The notes: a model not told the origin generated them from the letters alone. Numbered from the stretch's first letter, positions 45,523-54,840 are shown. The stretch: DNA of 64,000 nucleotides from JAJECS01 sp965198185 (GCA_965198185.1 CBDAOU010000001.1:1111211-1175210), one strand, 5' to 3'. Numbers and translations: made by a program.

Positions 45523-45793
45523 GGGGCAGGATTCAAACCTGCCCCTACGGTTCTATAGCGCCCGCCGGGCTGCTGGCCCCGGTCCGTGGCCGTGGTTCGA
45601 CAGGCTCACCACGAACGGAAGGCACCGGGCGCCCACAAGGGACGCCCCTACACCCAAATGCGTCGGCCAGCCGGTGAACAGCGTGGTTCGACAGAGCCGG
45701 CCCTGAGCTTCCCGAAGGGCTCGCCACGAACGGGGGCCTACGCGGTGTGCACCTGCTGCGGCTCTCCCACGCTGCACGCAGCGCGGGCCACCG
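45523..45793 (+). repeat. repeat cluster after IS110 copy 2
   Basis: In order: a CCCCTAC palindrome with GATTCAA loop (45523-45548), a TTCGACAGGCTCACCACGAA unit (45595-45617), a GGGCGCCC...GACGCCCCTAC palindrome (45627-45651), a longer TTCGACAGAGC...GCTCGCCACGAA unit (45683-45732) and a GCTGCACGCAGC palindrome (45766-45793). No gene is present. Confidence 0.75.
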
Positions 45794-45803
45794 GAGCGGC
45801 GGG

Positions 45804-46076
45804 CTAGCCTCCGGCGACGGAGGGGACGATCGAGACCTCACCGACGCCATCGAGGGCGGTGTCGAAGCCGTCCTTGAAGCGGATGTCGTCGCCGTCGACG
45901 TAGATGTTGACGAAGCGGCGCAGCTCGCCGTCGGCGTCGAGCAGGCGCTCGGCCATGCCCGGATAGTCGGCTTCCAGCTGCTGGACCAGCGCGCCGACGG
46001 TGTCGGCCTCGACTTCCACCCGGCTCTCGCCGCCGGTGAGGCTGCGCAGTGGCGTGGGTATGCGTACTTGTGGCAT
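45804..46076 (-). CDS. MoaD/ThiS-family sulfur carrier protein
   Basis: 90-residue beta-grasp protein: IPTPLRSLTGGESRVEVEAD at the N-terminus, VGALVQQLEADYPGMAERL helix, RRFVNIYVDGDDIRF, and a C-terminal VGEVSIVPSVAGG. The protein ends exactly in Gly-Gly, as required for adenylation and thiocarboxylation by an E1-like enzyme. It is the last gene of a SAM-riboswitch-controlled unit, 32 bp downstream of the threonine synthase-family gene. No molybdopterin or thiamine genes are near, so it more probably donates sulfur to amino acid synthesis, as CysO and HcyS do in other bacteria. No E1 or Mec-type protease is in the window. Confidence 0.88.
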   Translation of the reverse strand: MPQVRIPTPLRSLTGGESRVEVEADTVGALVQQLEADYPGMAERLLDADGELRRFVNIYVDGDDIRFKDGFDTALDGVGEVSIVPSVAGG

Positions 46077-46108
46077 GCGGTCTGGCTCCTTTTCTGCGCC
46101 CTGGCGAC

Positions 46109-47356
46109 CTAGGCCGTGACGTAGACCCCGCGGTCGGCGAGGACTTGCTCGAATGAGGTGACGGTGGGCTTGACGGCAAAGCTGTCGGCGGTCTGGCTGT
46201 CGATGGCTTCCTGCGTTTTGAGGCCGTTGCCGGTGATGAGGGCCACGGTGAGGTCGTCGGGTCCGATGGCGCCGTTCTCGACCAAGTGCTTGAGCACACC
46301 CACGGTAACGCCGCCGGCGGTCTCGGCAAAGACGCCCTCGGTCTCGGCCAGGAGACGGATGCCGTCCACAATCTCGGTGTCGGAGACGGCGTCGATGACG
46401 CCGTTGCACTGCTTGGCGAGCTTGAGGGCATAGAACCCGTCGGCCGGATTGCCGATGGCCAGCGACTTGGCGATGGTCTGGGGCGTGCGCACGGCGCGAT
46501 AGGTCATGCTGTCGCGCGCGAAGGCCTCGGCGACCGGGGCGCAGCCGTCGCCCTGCGCGCCGTGGATGCGCGTGTGCTGCTCGTCCAGCAGCCCAACGTC
46601 CACCAACTCGCGCAGCCCCTTGCCGATCTTGGTGTAGAGCGAGCCGGAGGCGATGGGCGCGACGATGTGGTCGGGCGCTTGCCAGCCCAGCTGCTCGACG
46701 ACCTCGAAGGCCAGGGTCTTGGAGCCCTCGGCGTAGTAGGGGCGCACGTTGATGTTGCAGAAGGCCCACTCGTAGAGGTCGGCGATCTCGCTGCAGAGGC
46801 GGTTGAGCTCGTCGTAGGTGCCGTCAACGGCCACGATGCGCGCGCCGTAGACCGCCGCGCCGCGCACCTTGCCCAGCTCGATGTCAGCCGGCAGGAAGAC
46901 GTAGGTGTCCATGCCGTGCCGGGCGCCGGCGGCGGCGACGGCGCCGGCCAGGTTGCCGGTGGAGGCGCAGGCGAAGGTCTCGAAGCCCAGCTCGCGCGCC
47001 TTGGCCACGGCCACGGCGACGACGCGGTCCTTGAAGGAGAAGCTGGGGTTGACGGTGTCGTTTTTGATGTAGAGCCGGTTCAGCCCCAGCCGCTCGCCCA
47101 GGTTGTCGGCGCGCTGCAGGGGCGTCAGGCCCACGGGCCAGGTCGTATCCCAGCCGCCGTCGACGGGCAGCAGGTCGGCGTAGCGCCAGAGAGTCTGGGG
47201 ACCGGCGGCGATGGACTCGCGGGTTACGCGTTCGCGGATGGCCTGGTAGTCGAACTGCACCTCGAGCGGGCCGAAGCAGAACTCGCACACGTGCACGGCT
47301 CTGGGCTCGTAGGCGCGGCCGCATTCGCGGCACTGGAGCGCGTTGATGGTGCTCAC
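46109..47356 (-). CDS. threonine synthase-family PLP enzyme under SAM riboswitch
   Basis: 415-residue fold-type II PLP enzyme closest to threonine synthase. An N-terminal zinc-ribbon-like region has CRECGRAY and CEFCFGPL. The Schiff-base lysine is in NPSFSFKDRVV near residue 107, the phosphate-binding stretch in CASTGNLAGAVAA, and a later GNPADGFYALKLAK and ETAGGVTVGVLK are typical of ThrC. ThrC converts O-phosphohomoserine to threonine. The SAM-I riboswitch upstream and the sulfur-carrier gene downstream suggest instead, or in addition, a role in homocysteine or cysteine formation. The start is GTG 47356, with AGGA about 12 bases upstream. Confidence 0.85.
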   Translation of the reverse strand: MSTINALQCRECGRAYEPRAVHVCEFCFGPLEVQFDYQAIRERVTRESIAAGPQTLWRYADLLPVDGGWDTTWPVGLTPLQRADNLGERLGLNRLYIKNDTVNPSFSFKDRVVAVAVAKARELGFETFACASTGNLAGAVAAAGARHGMDTYVFLPADIELGKVRGAAVYGARIVAVDGTYDELNRLCSEIADLYEWAFCNINVRPYYAEGSKTLAFEVVEQLGWQAPDHIVAPIASGSLYTKIGKGLRELVDVGLLDEQHTRIHGAQGDGCAPVAEAFARDSMTYRAVRTPQTIAKSLAIGNPADGFYALKLAKQCNGVIDAVSDTEIVDGIRLLAETEGVFAETAGGVTVGVLKHLVENGAIGPDDLTVALITGNGLKTQEAIDSQTADSFAVKPTVTSFEQVLADRGVYVTA

Positions 47357-47520
47357 GGAATATCGTCCTTCAGTTGGCGATGGTTCGGGGGCTAGCCCTC
47401 AGGGATGGACTCAAACGGTGGCCGAAACGGCCGATCGGCCCGCGGCGCGCGCGGGCCAGGCCATCGCCATTGGCCGCCGGGGCTCGATGTGCCTGTGGCT
47501 CACCGTGAACATCCCACTCG

Positions 47521-47554
47521 CACGAAACCCCTCGCTGCTCCGACCAGCGAGGGG
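47521..47554 (-). terminator. intrinsic terminator of the SAM riboswitch
   Basis: On the minus strand a 10-bp perfect stem (CCCCTCGCTG pairing with CAGCGAGGGG, 7-base loop) is followed by TTTCGTG. It lies directly after the riboswitch aptamer and a second small hairpin (GGTCACG/CGTGACC), in the place of an expression-platform terminator. The T tract is short, so termination strength is uncertain. Confidence 0.65.
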
Positions 47555-47570
47555 TCACGATTCCCGTGAC

Positions 47571-47674
47571 CTCTCATCTCGCGACTTTCGCCGCCGGAGT
47601 TGGCACCTTGCACGTTGCCGCGCAGGTTGCCAGGCTTCGCAGGGCCTGTTCCCTCCACCACTCTGGATGAGAGC
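47571..47674 (-). promoter_or_regulatory. SAM-I (S-box) riboswitch
   Basis: On the minus strand the leader begins CTCTCATCCAGAGTGGTGGA and continues GGGAACAGGCCCTGCGAAGC, CTGGCAACC, then AAGGTGCCAACTCC, and closes with GCGAGATGAGAG. These match the conserved S-box core: P1 (CTCTCATC with GATGAGAG), the AGAG..GGTGGAGGGA element, GGCCC..GAAGCC.GGCAACC, and GGTGCCAA.TCC. High SAM should favour the terminator 17 bases downstream and shut off the threonine synthase-like and MoaD-like genes, linking them to methionine/SAM supply. Confidence 0.9.
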
Positions 47675-47924
47675 CAGCCATGTGCTCGTCCATGGCCGGG
47701 CAAGGATATCACCCGGAGTTGGCAGCGCCAACGAGGCAGGGTGGGCGCTGATTGGCCTTCCATGGCATGCGTCCCGTTGATGCCGGCGTCGCTTGCACCC
47801 TCACCGCCGAATCGAGTATTGGGCAAGCTCTGGCCCAGTCCCGTCGAGAGACGTTTGCATGGCACTGGCCGGCAGGCTCGGGATGACCCGGGGGAGTCCT
47901 GTCCGGCGCCAGGTTGGAGTGCGA

Positions 47925-47973
47925 CTGGATTCCCGCTCCCCGCCTACGCGGGGACACGCTCCGCGGGAATGAC
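47925..47973 (+). repeat. nested palindrome upstream of the rRNA gene
   Basis: An outer arm GATTCCCGC / GCGGGAATG encloses an inner CCCCGCCTACGCGGGG hairpin. It belongs to the CATTCCCGC family. Between the riboswitch (47674) and the 16S gene (48297) nothing else is seen except a possible rRNA promoter: TTGACA at 48067-48072 with a weak -10, or the extended -10 TGCTATTCT at 48007-48015. Confidence 0.6.
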
Positions 47974-48296
47974 GGCCTAACGTTGCCTGGCTCTCGCAGT
48001 GCTGCGTGCTATTCTTGGGGCACGTTCACGCATGTGAGCGCTTTCGTGCGCGCTGCGGTGACCCTTTTGACATTGCCCGCCTTGGCGGCGCATCTCTTGG
48101 GTCCGAGCCGCAGATGCGCGGCACCTTAACAGGGGAAGAGTGAGCGTGAGGAATCGGGTCGACCATGGCCTGAATCTTAGCGCGACAGTAGTCCGTGTTG
48201 ATCAGGACGGCTCGATGGAGCCGCCGGACGCCTTGGCGCTCGGCGGTCTTAAACACTGACCAACCGCTTGGCCGCGACGCGGCCGGGCTTGAGGTT

Positions 48297-49817
<1,521 letters not shown>

Positions 49818-50006
49818 CTAGGGAGTTTGTTGGGCAGTCAACCTGCCCGACTATCCTAGGTTGAGGATTGACCGGCACCGGTCGGCCTTCGGGCCGCCGG
49901 GCTGTCGCGCTGAGGACCACAACGCTATCGAGCCCAGGCCAGGTAGACCTACCTCACGCTCACTCTTCCCCATCGTTAAGGTGCGTCACGCACCGGCGGC
50001 GGGAGC

Positions 50007-50351
50007 CGCCGGGCCGGCCAGGCGGTCGCCCCGACCTTCGCGTCGGGGAGGAAAGTCCGCACTCTATCGAGCACGGCAGCGGGTAACACCCGTCGTCCAA
50101 CGTCGGTACGTCCGGCGAAGGGCAGGAATAGGGGCACAGTGACGATGCCCGGCGCTTGTGACACCCCTCGGGGAACAAGCACGAATACGCGCCAGGCGTG
50201 AAACGGCTAACCTCTGCCGGGAGCAAGGCCAAGCAGGGACGTTCGCAGGCTGCTCGCCAAGTCCCAGGTAGGCCGCACGAGGCCGGCGGCAACGCCGGTC
50301 CCAGATAGATGACCGCCCGCGACAGAATGCGGCTTATCGGCCGGTTCGGCG
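50007..50351 (+). ncRNA. rnpB: RNase P RNA, bacterial type A-like
   Basis: Catalytic RNA that trims tRNA 5' leaders. The two most conserved segments are present: GGAGGAAAGTCCGCAC near 50047 and ACAGAATGCGGCTTATCGGC near 50322, plus AGATAGATGACCGCCC just before the latter. The 5' CGCCGGGCCGGCC (50007-50019) pairs along 13 positions with GGCCGGTTCGGCG at 50339-50351 to close helix P1, which fixes both ends. It lies 190 bp after the 16S rRNA gene in the same direction, possibly sharing its transcription. Confidence 0.93.
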
Positions 50352-50367
50352 GCGCGCCCGCACTTCG

Positions 50368-50542
50368 GTGGCCCGCGCTGCGTGCAGCGTGGGGCGGGCT
50401 GCCTTGTTTTATCCCAGGCTGCGCGCAGCCTGGGCCACCGGGCAACGGGGCAGGCTGTGCGCTGCGGCGTTCGCCTCAGGGTCTAGGCGAGGTGTCGCGT
50501 TTGCTCGTCGGGCCCCTGGATTCCGGCGTGCGCCGGAATGAC
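50368..50542 (+). repeat. three palindromes after rnpB
   Basis: GCTGCGTGCAGC type at 50368-50394 and GCTGCGCGCAGC type at 50412-50440, followed by a GATTCCGGCGTGCGCCGGAATG palindrome (printed here as GATTCCGGCG / CGCCGGAATG) at 50516-50542. The last lies inside the reading frame of the VanZ-like gene and encodes its C-terminal residues. Confidence 0.75.
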
Positions 50543-51120
50543 CGAACGCGGCGGAGCCTGCGCGTTCGCCGCCGTGCCCATGCCAGCGCCACGCTCCCCG
50601 CGATCGCCATGAAGGCGGCCAGCGCGTTGAACAGCATGTCCAGCGGATCGAACACGCGACTCGGGAGAAACGCCTGAATGCCCTCGTCCACCACACCGAC
50701 CAGCGACGCGGCCAGGAAGGCGAGCAGGGCGGGGACGGGAACGCGGCGACCCTGGCTGGCTCGCTCCGCGAGCGCTTCATGAATGAGGACGGCCACCACG
50801 CCGTACTCGATGAGGTGGCTGCGCTCTTCCAGGATCGCGATCCGGACGAATACCATGAAGTAGGTCGCCGCGACGCCCAGCGCGACAGCGACCTCAACGC
50901 CGCCGGGCCGCGCCTTCAGCCCTCGCGTGACGATGGTCGCTCCGACCAGGACCATCCCGACCAGGAACATGACGACGGCTGAGGATTCATGGAGCAGGCC
51001 GCTGTCGCGCAGCAGCCCGGCCAGCGTTGACGCCAGGCCGAGGGTCGCGTAGATCGCGGCCACGACGAGCAGCGTCCAGGCCCAGAGCCGCCGCTCCCGG
51101 ACGGAGGAGAAGAAGGGCAT
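50476..51120 (-). CDS. VanZ-like membrane protein with repeat-encoded tail
   Basis: 214-residue protein with five hydrophobic segments (about residues 13-33, 43-60, 68-90, 120-138, 150-168). The HLIEYGVVAVLIHEAL and GVVDEGIQAFLPSRVFDPLD segments match the VanZ family pattern (H..EY.. and D E..Q.F.P.R..D..D), whose function is unclear beyond a link to cell-envelope antibiotics in some cases. The start at 51120 (MPFFSSVRERR) was chosen over a far longer frame with no similarity upstream. The last 30 residues (RRVRSFRRTPESRG...) are translated from a dispersed palindrome and are not part of the family. Confidence 0.75.
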   Translation of the reverse strand: MPFFSSVRERRLWAWTLLVVAAIYATLGLASTLAGLLRDSGLLHESSAVVMFLVGMVLVGATIVTRGLKARPGGVEVAVALGVAATYFMVFVRIAILEERSHLIEYGVVAVLIHEALAERASQGRRVPVPALLAFLAASLVGVVDEGIQAFLPSRVFDPLDMLFNALAAFMAIAGSVALAWARRRTRRLRRVRSFRRTPESRGPTSKRDTSPRP

Positions 51121-51342
51121 AGACGCATCGAACGGGGCGGGCGTCAGGTTGTCAACACCTTGCGAGTGCTGGGCCGGTCGCGTTCCGGGCGGCGACTCCG
51201 GCAGACGTGGTGGCCGCCAAGCGCCAGGCCGATCGGGACGTTGCAATGAGTGTGGGCGGCCGATGGGTCGGTTCGGGGACCAACTGATTGCCCAAACTGC
51301 GGAACTATAATCTGTGTTTCGCCCTTTGTTTTGGATCGCCAC

Positions 51343-52128
51343 ATGCGGATATGCCTGATCGGGGACACGCACGGCTTCGTTCCAGCTTTGGAAGCCTCGC
51401 TCGAGGCAAGCAAGCGGCATGCCCCCGATGTCATCGCGCACTGCGGCGACTTTCTGACATCGCCGTTTTCCCCTGATCCGCCAAGCAAAACGATAGACCT
51501 TCTGCGCTCGGAAAATGTCAGGGTCATCTATGGCAACAACGAGGCGTACCTGCGCGACTGGGGGACGCCTCGCTGGGAATCGACGGTGGCCGCCCGTCGG
51601 CGTCGCCCTGACTCACCGGACTACTTTCTGCCGCTCATTGAGCGGGGCCAGGCGGAACTCACCTCGGCGGAGCTGGCGTGGCTTCGAGCTTTGCCGGCCG
51701 AGCTCTCGCTGGACGGGGCTCGTGAGGGTGACGCGTACGTGTGCCACGGTATGCCGGGCAACCCGTTCGCAACGCCGTGGGACACGGACCCGGCGTATAC
51801 GCCGGCCTTTGCCGACCACGAGATTCGCGCTGCGCTTTCGCGCGATGGTGTCGCATCCGCTGATCTGATCCTATGCGGCCATTGCCCCGGCCCCACGTTG
51901 CTTCGCATCTCGCTGCCAAATGGACGAGCGGCGCTGGTCGTTCGCAGCTCCGGACGCGTGCCCGGCAACGGGCCAGGGCCGTGGTACCACGGGATCTGTG
52001 TGCTTTCGGATCGCAGCGGACCGCTAGCCGGGTTCGCGCGTTGGGACATCAAGTTTGAGTGGGCGCCATTCGAGCCGACAGATCCAACCTGGACTGAGAC
52101 AATCGCCCTTCGCGATCGAGGCGGCTGA
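51343..52128 (+). CDS. calcineurin-like metallophosphoesterase
   Basis: 261-residue metallophosphoesterase. The metal-binding motifs appear in order: D-x-H in CLIGDTHGF at residue 7, GD in AHCGDFL near 37, GNNE in IYGNNEAYLRD near 62, CH in AYVCHGMPGNP near 130, and G-H-C in LILCGHCPGPTLL near 175. It resembles the YfcE/ApaH-type branch acting on phosphodiesters or nucleotides. The ATG at 51343 directly begins the conserved first strand. It is flanked by convergent or unlinked genes and appears monocistronic. Confidence 0.85.
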   Translation: MRICLIGDTHGFVPALEASLEASKRHAPDVIAHCGDFLTSPFSPDPPSKTIDLLRSENVRVIYGNNEAYLRDWGTPRWESTVAARRRRPDSPDYFLPLIERGQAELTSAELAWLRALPAELSLDGAREGDAYVCHGMPGNPFATPWDTDPAYTPAFADHEIRAALSRDGVASADLILCGHCPGPTLLRISLPNGRAALVVRSSGRVPGNGPGPWYHGICVLSDRSGPLAGFARWDIKFEWAPFEPTDPTWTETIALRDRGG

Positions 52129-52244
52129 GCCGATAACCCGGGTCCAGACTGCGAGATTCCCAGCCCGGGCAGATGCGCCTTAACTGCAAAGCAACTGCGC
52201 TCCCGCATGCGGTCTTAAGCAGACCACCTATACTCAACCTCAAC

Positions 52245-52577
52245 ATGCCGGTATTCATCACATTCAAACGTTGGGCACTCAAGGACGGGCGAACAGAATC
52301 GGGACTGGTCAAATTCGTACGTGAGGAGTTTCAACCTCACTATGCGAAGCTGCACGGCTGCCTCGGGCTGGGACTTCTACATGTTTCCGGCACCCGTTCC
52401 TACCTTGCGCTGCAATATTGGGAAAGCCGTGAGCACTGGCTCGAGACAACAAGCTCTGACTACTACCAGACTTGGTGGCAAGCCTACATACCACTCCTGG
52501 AACGTTGGGACGAGATCCTGGAATTTGAAGAGGAGTGGGAGGCCGAGGACCTGCTCGGCACCAGCGTAGATCCCTGA
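52245..52577 (+). CDS. small ABM/dimeric alpha-beta barrel-like protein
   Basis: 110-residue soluble protein (ATG 52245; an upstream ATG at 52173 is in frame but lacks a good leader). The pattern MPVFITFKRWALKDGRTESG, then FVREEFQPHYAKLHGCLGLG, LLHVSGTRSYLALQYWESRE and a Trp/Tyr-rich helix SDYYQTWWQAYIPLLERW resembles antibiotic-biosynthesis-monooxygenase-type dimeric barrels, where many members have no known substrate. The assignment is by pattern only. The gene is somewhat richer in A+T than its neighbours. Confidence 0.5.
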   Translation: MPVFITFKRWALKDGRTESGLVKFVREEFQPHYAKLHGCLGLGLLHVSGTRSYLALQYWESREHWLETTSSDYYQTWWQAYIPLLERWDEILEFEEEWEAEDLLGTSVDP

Positions 52578-52684
52578 CGGCAGGCAAGACGCTCCGGGCG
52601 ACGAGTCTACGGATCAGAGGCAGCGCGACTCACTAGCAGCCACCCATCCGCCTCGCGTCGGGACGGCAAGCGGGTAGAATGCTT

Positions 52685-52759
<75 letters not shown>

Positions 52760-52835
52760 GCGCGAGCCCCTCTCGCCCCGTCGCCCGGCCACTTCAGCGG
52801 TTGACCTCGCCCTAGCGGTGTGTAGAATACACACT

Positions 52836-53054
52836 GTGGATAGCCGGCAAGTTCTACGACGCCTGCGTCGCGATGGCTGGGTGGGCCGGAACGTGAAGGG
52901 GAAGCCACCACCACTTCACGCACCCCGAGAAGCCAGACGCCTGCGTCGCGATGGCGGGTGGGCCACGGTCAAGCACCCGTCAAGCAAGGACATCCCCATC
53001 GGTACGCTACGGAGCATCTTCCGCCAGGCCGGCTGGCCATGGGAGGAGCGCTGA
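52836..53054 (+). pseudogene. hicA: HicA-family toxin with internal duplication and local frame disruption
   Basis: HicA toxins are small double-stranded-RNA-binding-fold mRNA interferases. Start GTG 52836 gives the family N-terminus DSRQVLRRLRRDGW, and the C-terminus HPSSKDIPIGTLRSIFRQAG is intact. Between them the expected catalytic GSHHHFTHPEKPG is present in the DNA but one base out of frame: an extra G in the GGGG at 52897-52900 shifts the frame, so GKPPPLHAPREA is read. A 29-base segment at 52936-52964 is a near copy (one T missing) of 52858-52887; its insertion restores the frame. The product lacks the catalytic His, so it should be inactive. Confidence 0.8.
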
Positions 53055-53464
53055 TGCAGTTTGCAGTTGTGCTTCACAAAGATGATGCCAGCAGCTATGG
53101 AGTCACGGTGCCCGATCTGCCGGGGTGCTTCTCGGCGGGCGATACGCCAGAAGAGGCCATCGCCTCAGCTCATGAAGCGATCGCCTGCCACATCGAAGGA
53201 TTGCTCATGGACGGCGAGTCCATCCCCGAGAAGAACCGCCTCGAAGTCCATCAGTCCGACGCGGACTATGCGGACGGCATCTGGGCGCTGGTTGACGTTG
53301 ACCTGGCGAAACTGTCCAGCAAGACGATCCGGGTAAACGTCACAATGCCGGCGCGCGTGCTGTCAATCGTCGATGAAGCCGCGGCTCGGGAGGGCGAGTC
53401 GCGTTCGGGATTGCTCACGCGCGCAGCGCTCCAATTCGTGGACCGGAGAATCGACGCCTCATAG
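53054..53464 (+). CDS. hicB: HicB-family antitoxin
   Basis: 136-residue antitoxin. The N-terminal partial RNase H-like HicB domain has YGVTVPDLPGCFSAGDT and EEAIASAHEAIACHIEGL; the C-terminal ribbon-helix-helix DNA-binding domain has RVNVTMPARVLSIVDEAA and GLLTRAALQFV. It normally binds HicA and represses the hicAB promoter. The ATG overlaps the hicA TGA (TGATG), so the genes are translationally coupled. Unlike the toxin, the antitoxin reading frame is intact. Confidence 0.9.
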   Translation: MQFAVVLHKDDASSYGVTVPDLPGCFSAGDTPEEAIASAHEAIACHIEGLLMDGESIPEKNRLEVHQSDADYADGIWALVDVDLAKLSSKTIRVNVTMPARVLSIVDEAAAREGESRSGLLTRAALQFVDRRIDAS

Positions 53465-53585
53465 CAATTTCACGCGCCGTGCGAGCTAGGACGATGGTGT
53501 CCGCGTCGAGCAATTCAAGATTCCTATGACAGGCTGATCTCGCCGGCGATGCGGCGTGTCCCTACAAGGGTCCCAGGGCAGGGGC

Positions 53586-54620
53586 CTAGCCGCGCTCCGG
53601 ATAGCCTCTCCGTCGCAGCGGGACTCTGGGTTGCACGCCGGGGTTCGCGACGTGGCGCGGCCAGTAGCCTTCGGCCAGCCAGGCCATTTGCTCGGCCGAA
53701 CCCTCGCCCACGCGGCGGATGCCCTCCTCGGAGGAACCGCCGGCGTGGGGCAGCCAGAGCACGTTGGGCAAGTCCACCAGCGGGTTGTCCGGCGTCACCG
53801 GCTCCTGCTCGAAGACATCGAGACCGGCGCCGGCGATGCGCCCGGACTGCAGCGCTTCCAGCAGCGCCGCCTCGTCGACCACCGCTCCACGCGACACGTT
53901 GATGAGCACGGCGGATGACTTCATGCGGGCGAGCAAGGCGCCGTCTACGAAATGGTGCGTGCTGGCGCTCAGCGGCAGGTGCACGGAGATCACGTCGCCG
54001 GTAGCGAAGGCCGTCTCCAGGTCCACCAGTTCGACCCCCAGGGACGCGGCTTCCCAGGGCGACACGGTGGGTCCGTAGGCAATGCAGCGCATCCCAAAGC
54101 TCTGCGCCCGCACCGCCACCGCGCGCGCGATGCGGCCGAAGCCGATCAGCGCCAGGGTGGCGTCGCGCAGATCGCCGATGGGCCTGATCGCGGCCTCCCA
54201 GACTGGGATGGCGCGGTTTCCCTGGCGCCACTGCGCCCACATCTGGGGCACCCGACGGACGGTTCCAATGATGAGGAACATGGCCATGTCGGCCGTCTGC
54301 TCCGTGGCGAAGGCGGGGAGATGGCCCACGACCACGCCGGCGGCCGTCGCCGCGTCCAGGTCCACGTGGTCCACGCCCACGGTCGGGGCGATCACGCCCT
54401 GTAGGTCCGGGAGTTGATCAAAGGGCGTCAGTCGATAAGGGCCGTGGGGCCAGATGATCCCGTGGAATCCCGCCAGGCGCTCAACGGCCTCGGCATCGGA
54501 CGTGGGCGCGTCGACGACCGTGAGCGACGCCCCGGCGGCGTCGAGCAGGTGGGTGAAGTCCAGCACGGAGGCATAGCGCAGCCCATTGGCCAGCGCGACG
54601 CGAAACGGCGTGTCAGACAT
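53586..54620 (-). CDS. D-2-hydroxyacid dehydrogenase family protein
   Basis: 344-residue NAD-dependent 2-hydroxyacid dehydrogenase. The Rossmann loop is ALIGFGRIARAVAVRA near residue 155 (GxGxxxx variant), the catalytic Arg in INVSRGAVVDEAAL near 235, Glu in DVFEQEPVTP near 265 and His in LPHAGGSS near 285. Substrate unknown; members reduce 2-oxo acids such as glyoxylate, hydroxypyruvate or phosphoglycerate. The ATG at 54620 begins SDTPFRVALANG; the frame is open 11 codons further upstream. It is divergent from the enolase-family gene across about 320 bp of repeats, so co-regulation in a sugar-acid pathway is possible. Confidence 0.85.
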   Translation of the reverse strand: MSDTPFRVALANGLRYASVLDFTHLLDAAGASLTVVDAPTSDAEAVERLAGFHGIIWPHGPYRLTPFDQLPDLQGVIAPTVGVDHVDLDAATAAGVVVGHLPAFATEQTADMAMFLIIGTVRRVPQMWAQWRQGNRAIPVWEAAIRPIGDLRDATLALIGFGRIARAVAVRAQSFGMRCIAYGPTVSPWEAASLGVELVDLETAFATGDVISVHLPLSASTHHFVDGALLARMKSSAVLINVSRGAVVDEAALLEALQSGRIAGAGLDVFEQEPVTPDNPLVDLPNVLWLPHAGGSSEEGIRRVGEGSAEQMAWLAEGYWPRHVANPGVQPRVPLRRRGYPERG

Positions 54621-54757
54621 TGGCGGACGGTCCTCTCCGGCGCGGCCGGACACGGTGGCACCCTACCGCACGAGGCGATTGGATTGCGCGCCGTGTTGCT
54701 CCCAGCAAGGCGCGGTCGAGGGAAGGGACCTCACCCGTACCGGGAGCCACTGCAAAT

Positions 54758-54840
54758 CCCCTCTCCCTGGATGTGTCCGGTCCGCACAGATGGGGGAGGG
54801 TCGGAGCCTGCCCCGTACCGCGATACGGGGGTGAGGGTGA
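54758..54840 (+). repeat. CTCTCCC/GGGGGAGGG repeat between divergent genes
   Basis: A unit CCCCTCTCCCTGG ... GGGGGAGGG lies at 54758-54800, followed by CCGTACCGCGATACGGGGGTGAGGGTGA (an inverted CCGTA../..TACGG with loop) to 54840. It is the fourth instance of the CCCTCACCC/CTCTCCC family. The rest of the 290-bp gap shows no gene and should contain the promoter of the enolase-family gene. Confidence 0.65.

Noticed and set aside
46109..47395. long ORF on the plus strand opposite the threonine synthase-like gene
   Set aside because: It is a high-GC antisense shadow with Leu/Asp/Val-rich composition and no motifs.
48067..48095. strong sigma-70 promoter for the rRNA gene
   Set aside because: TTGACA is perfect but the hexamer 17 bases downstream (GCATCT) is a poor -10, so I mention it only as possible.
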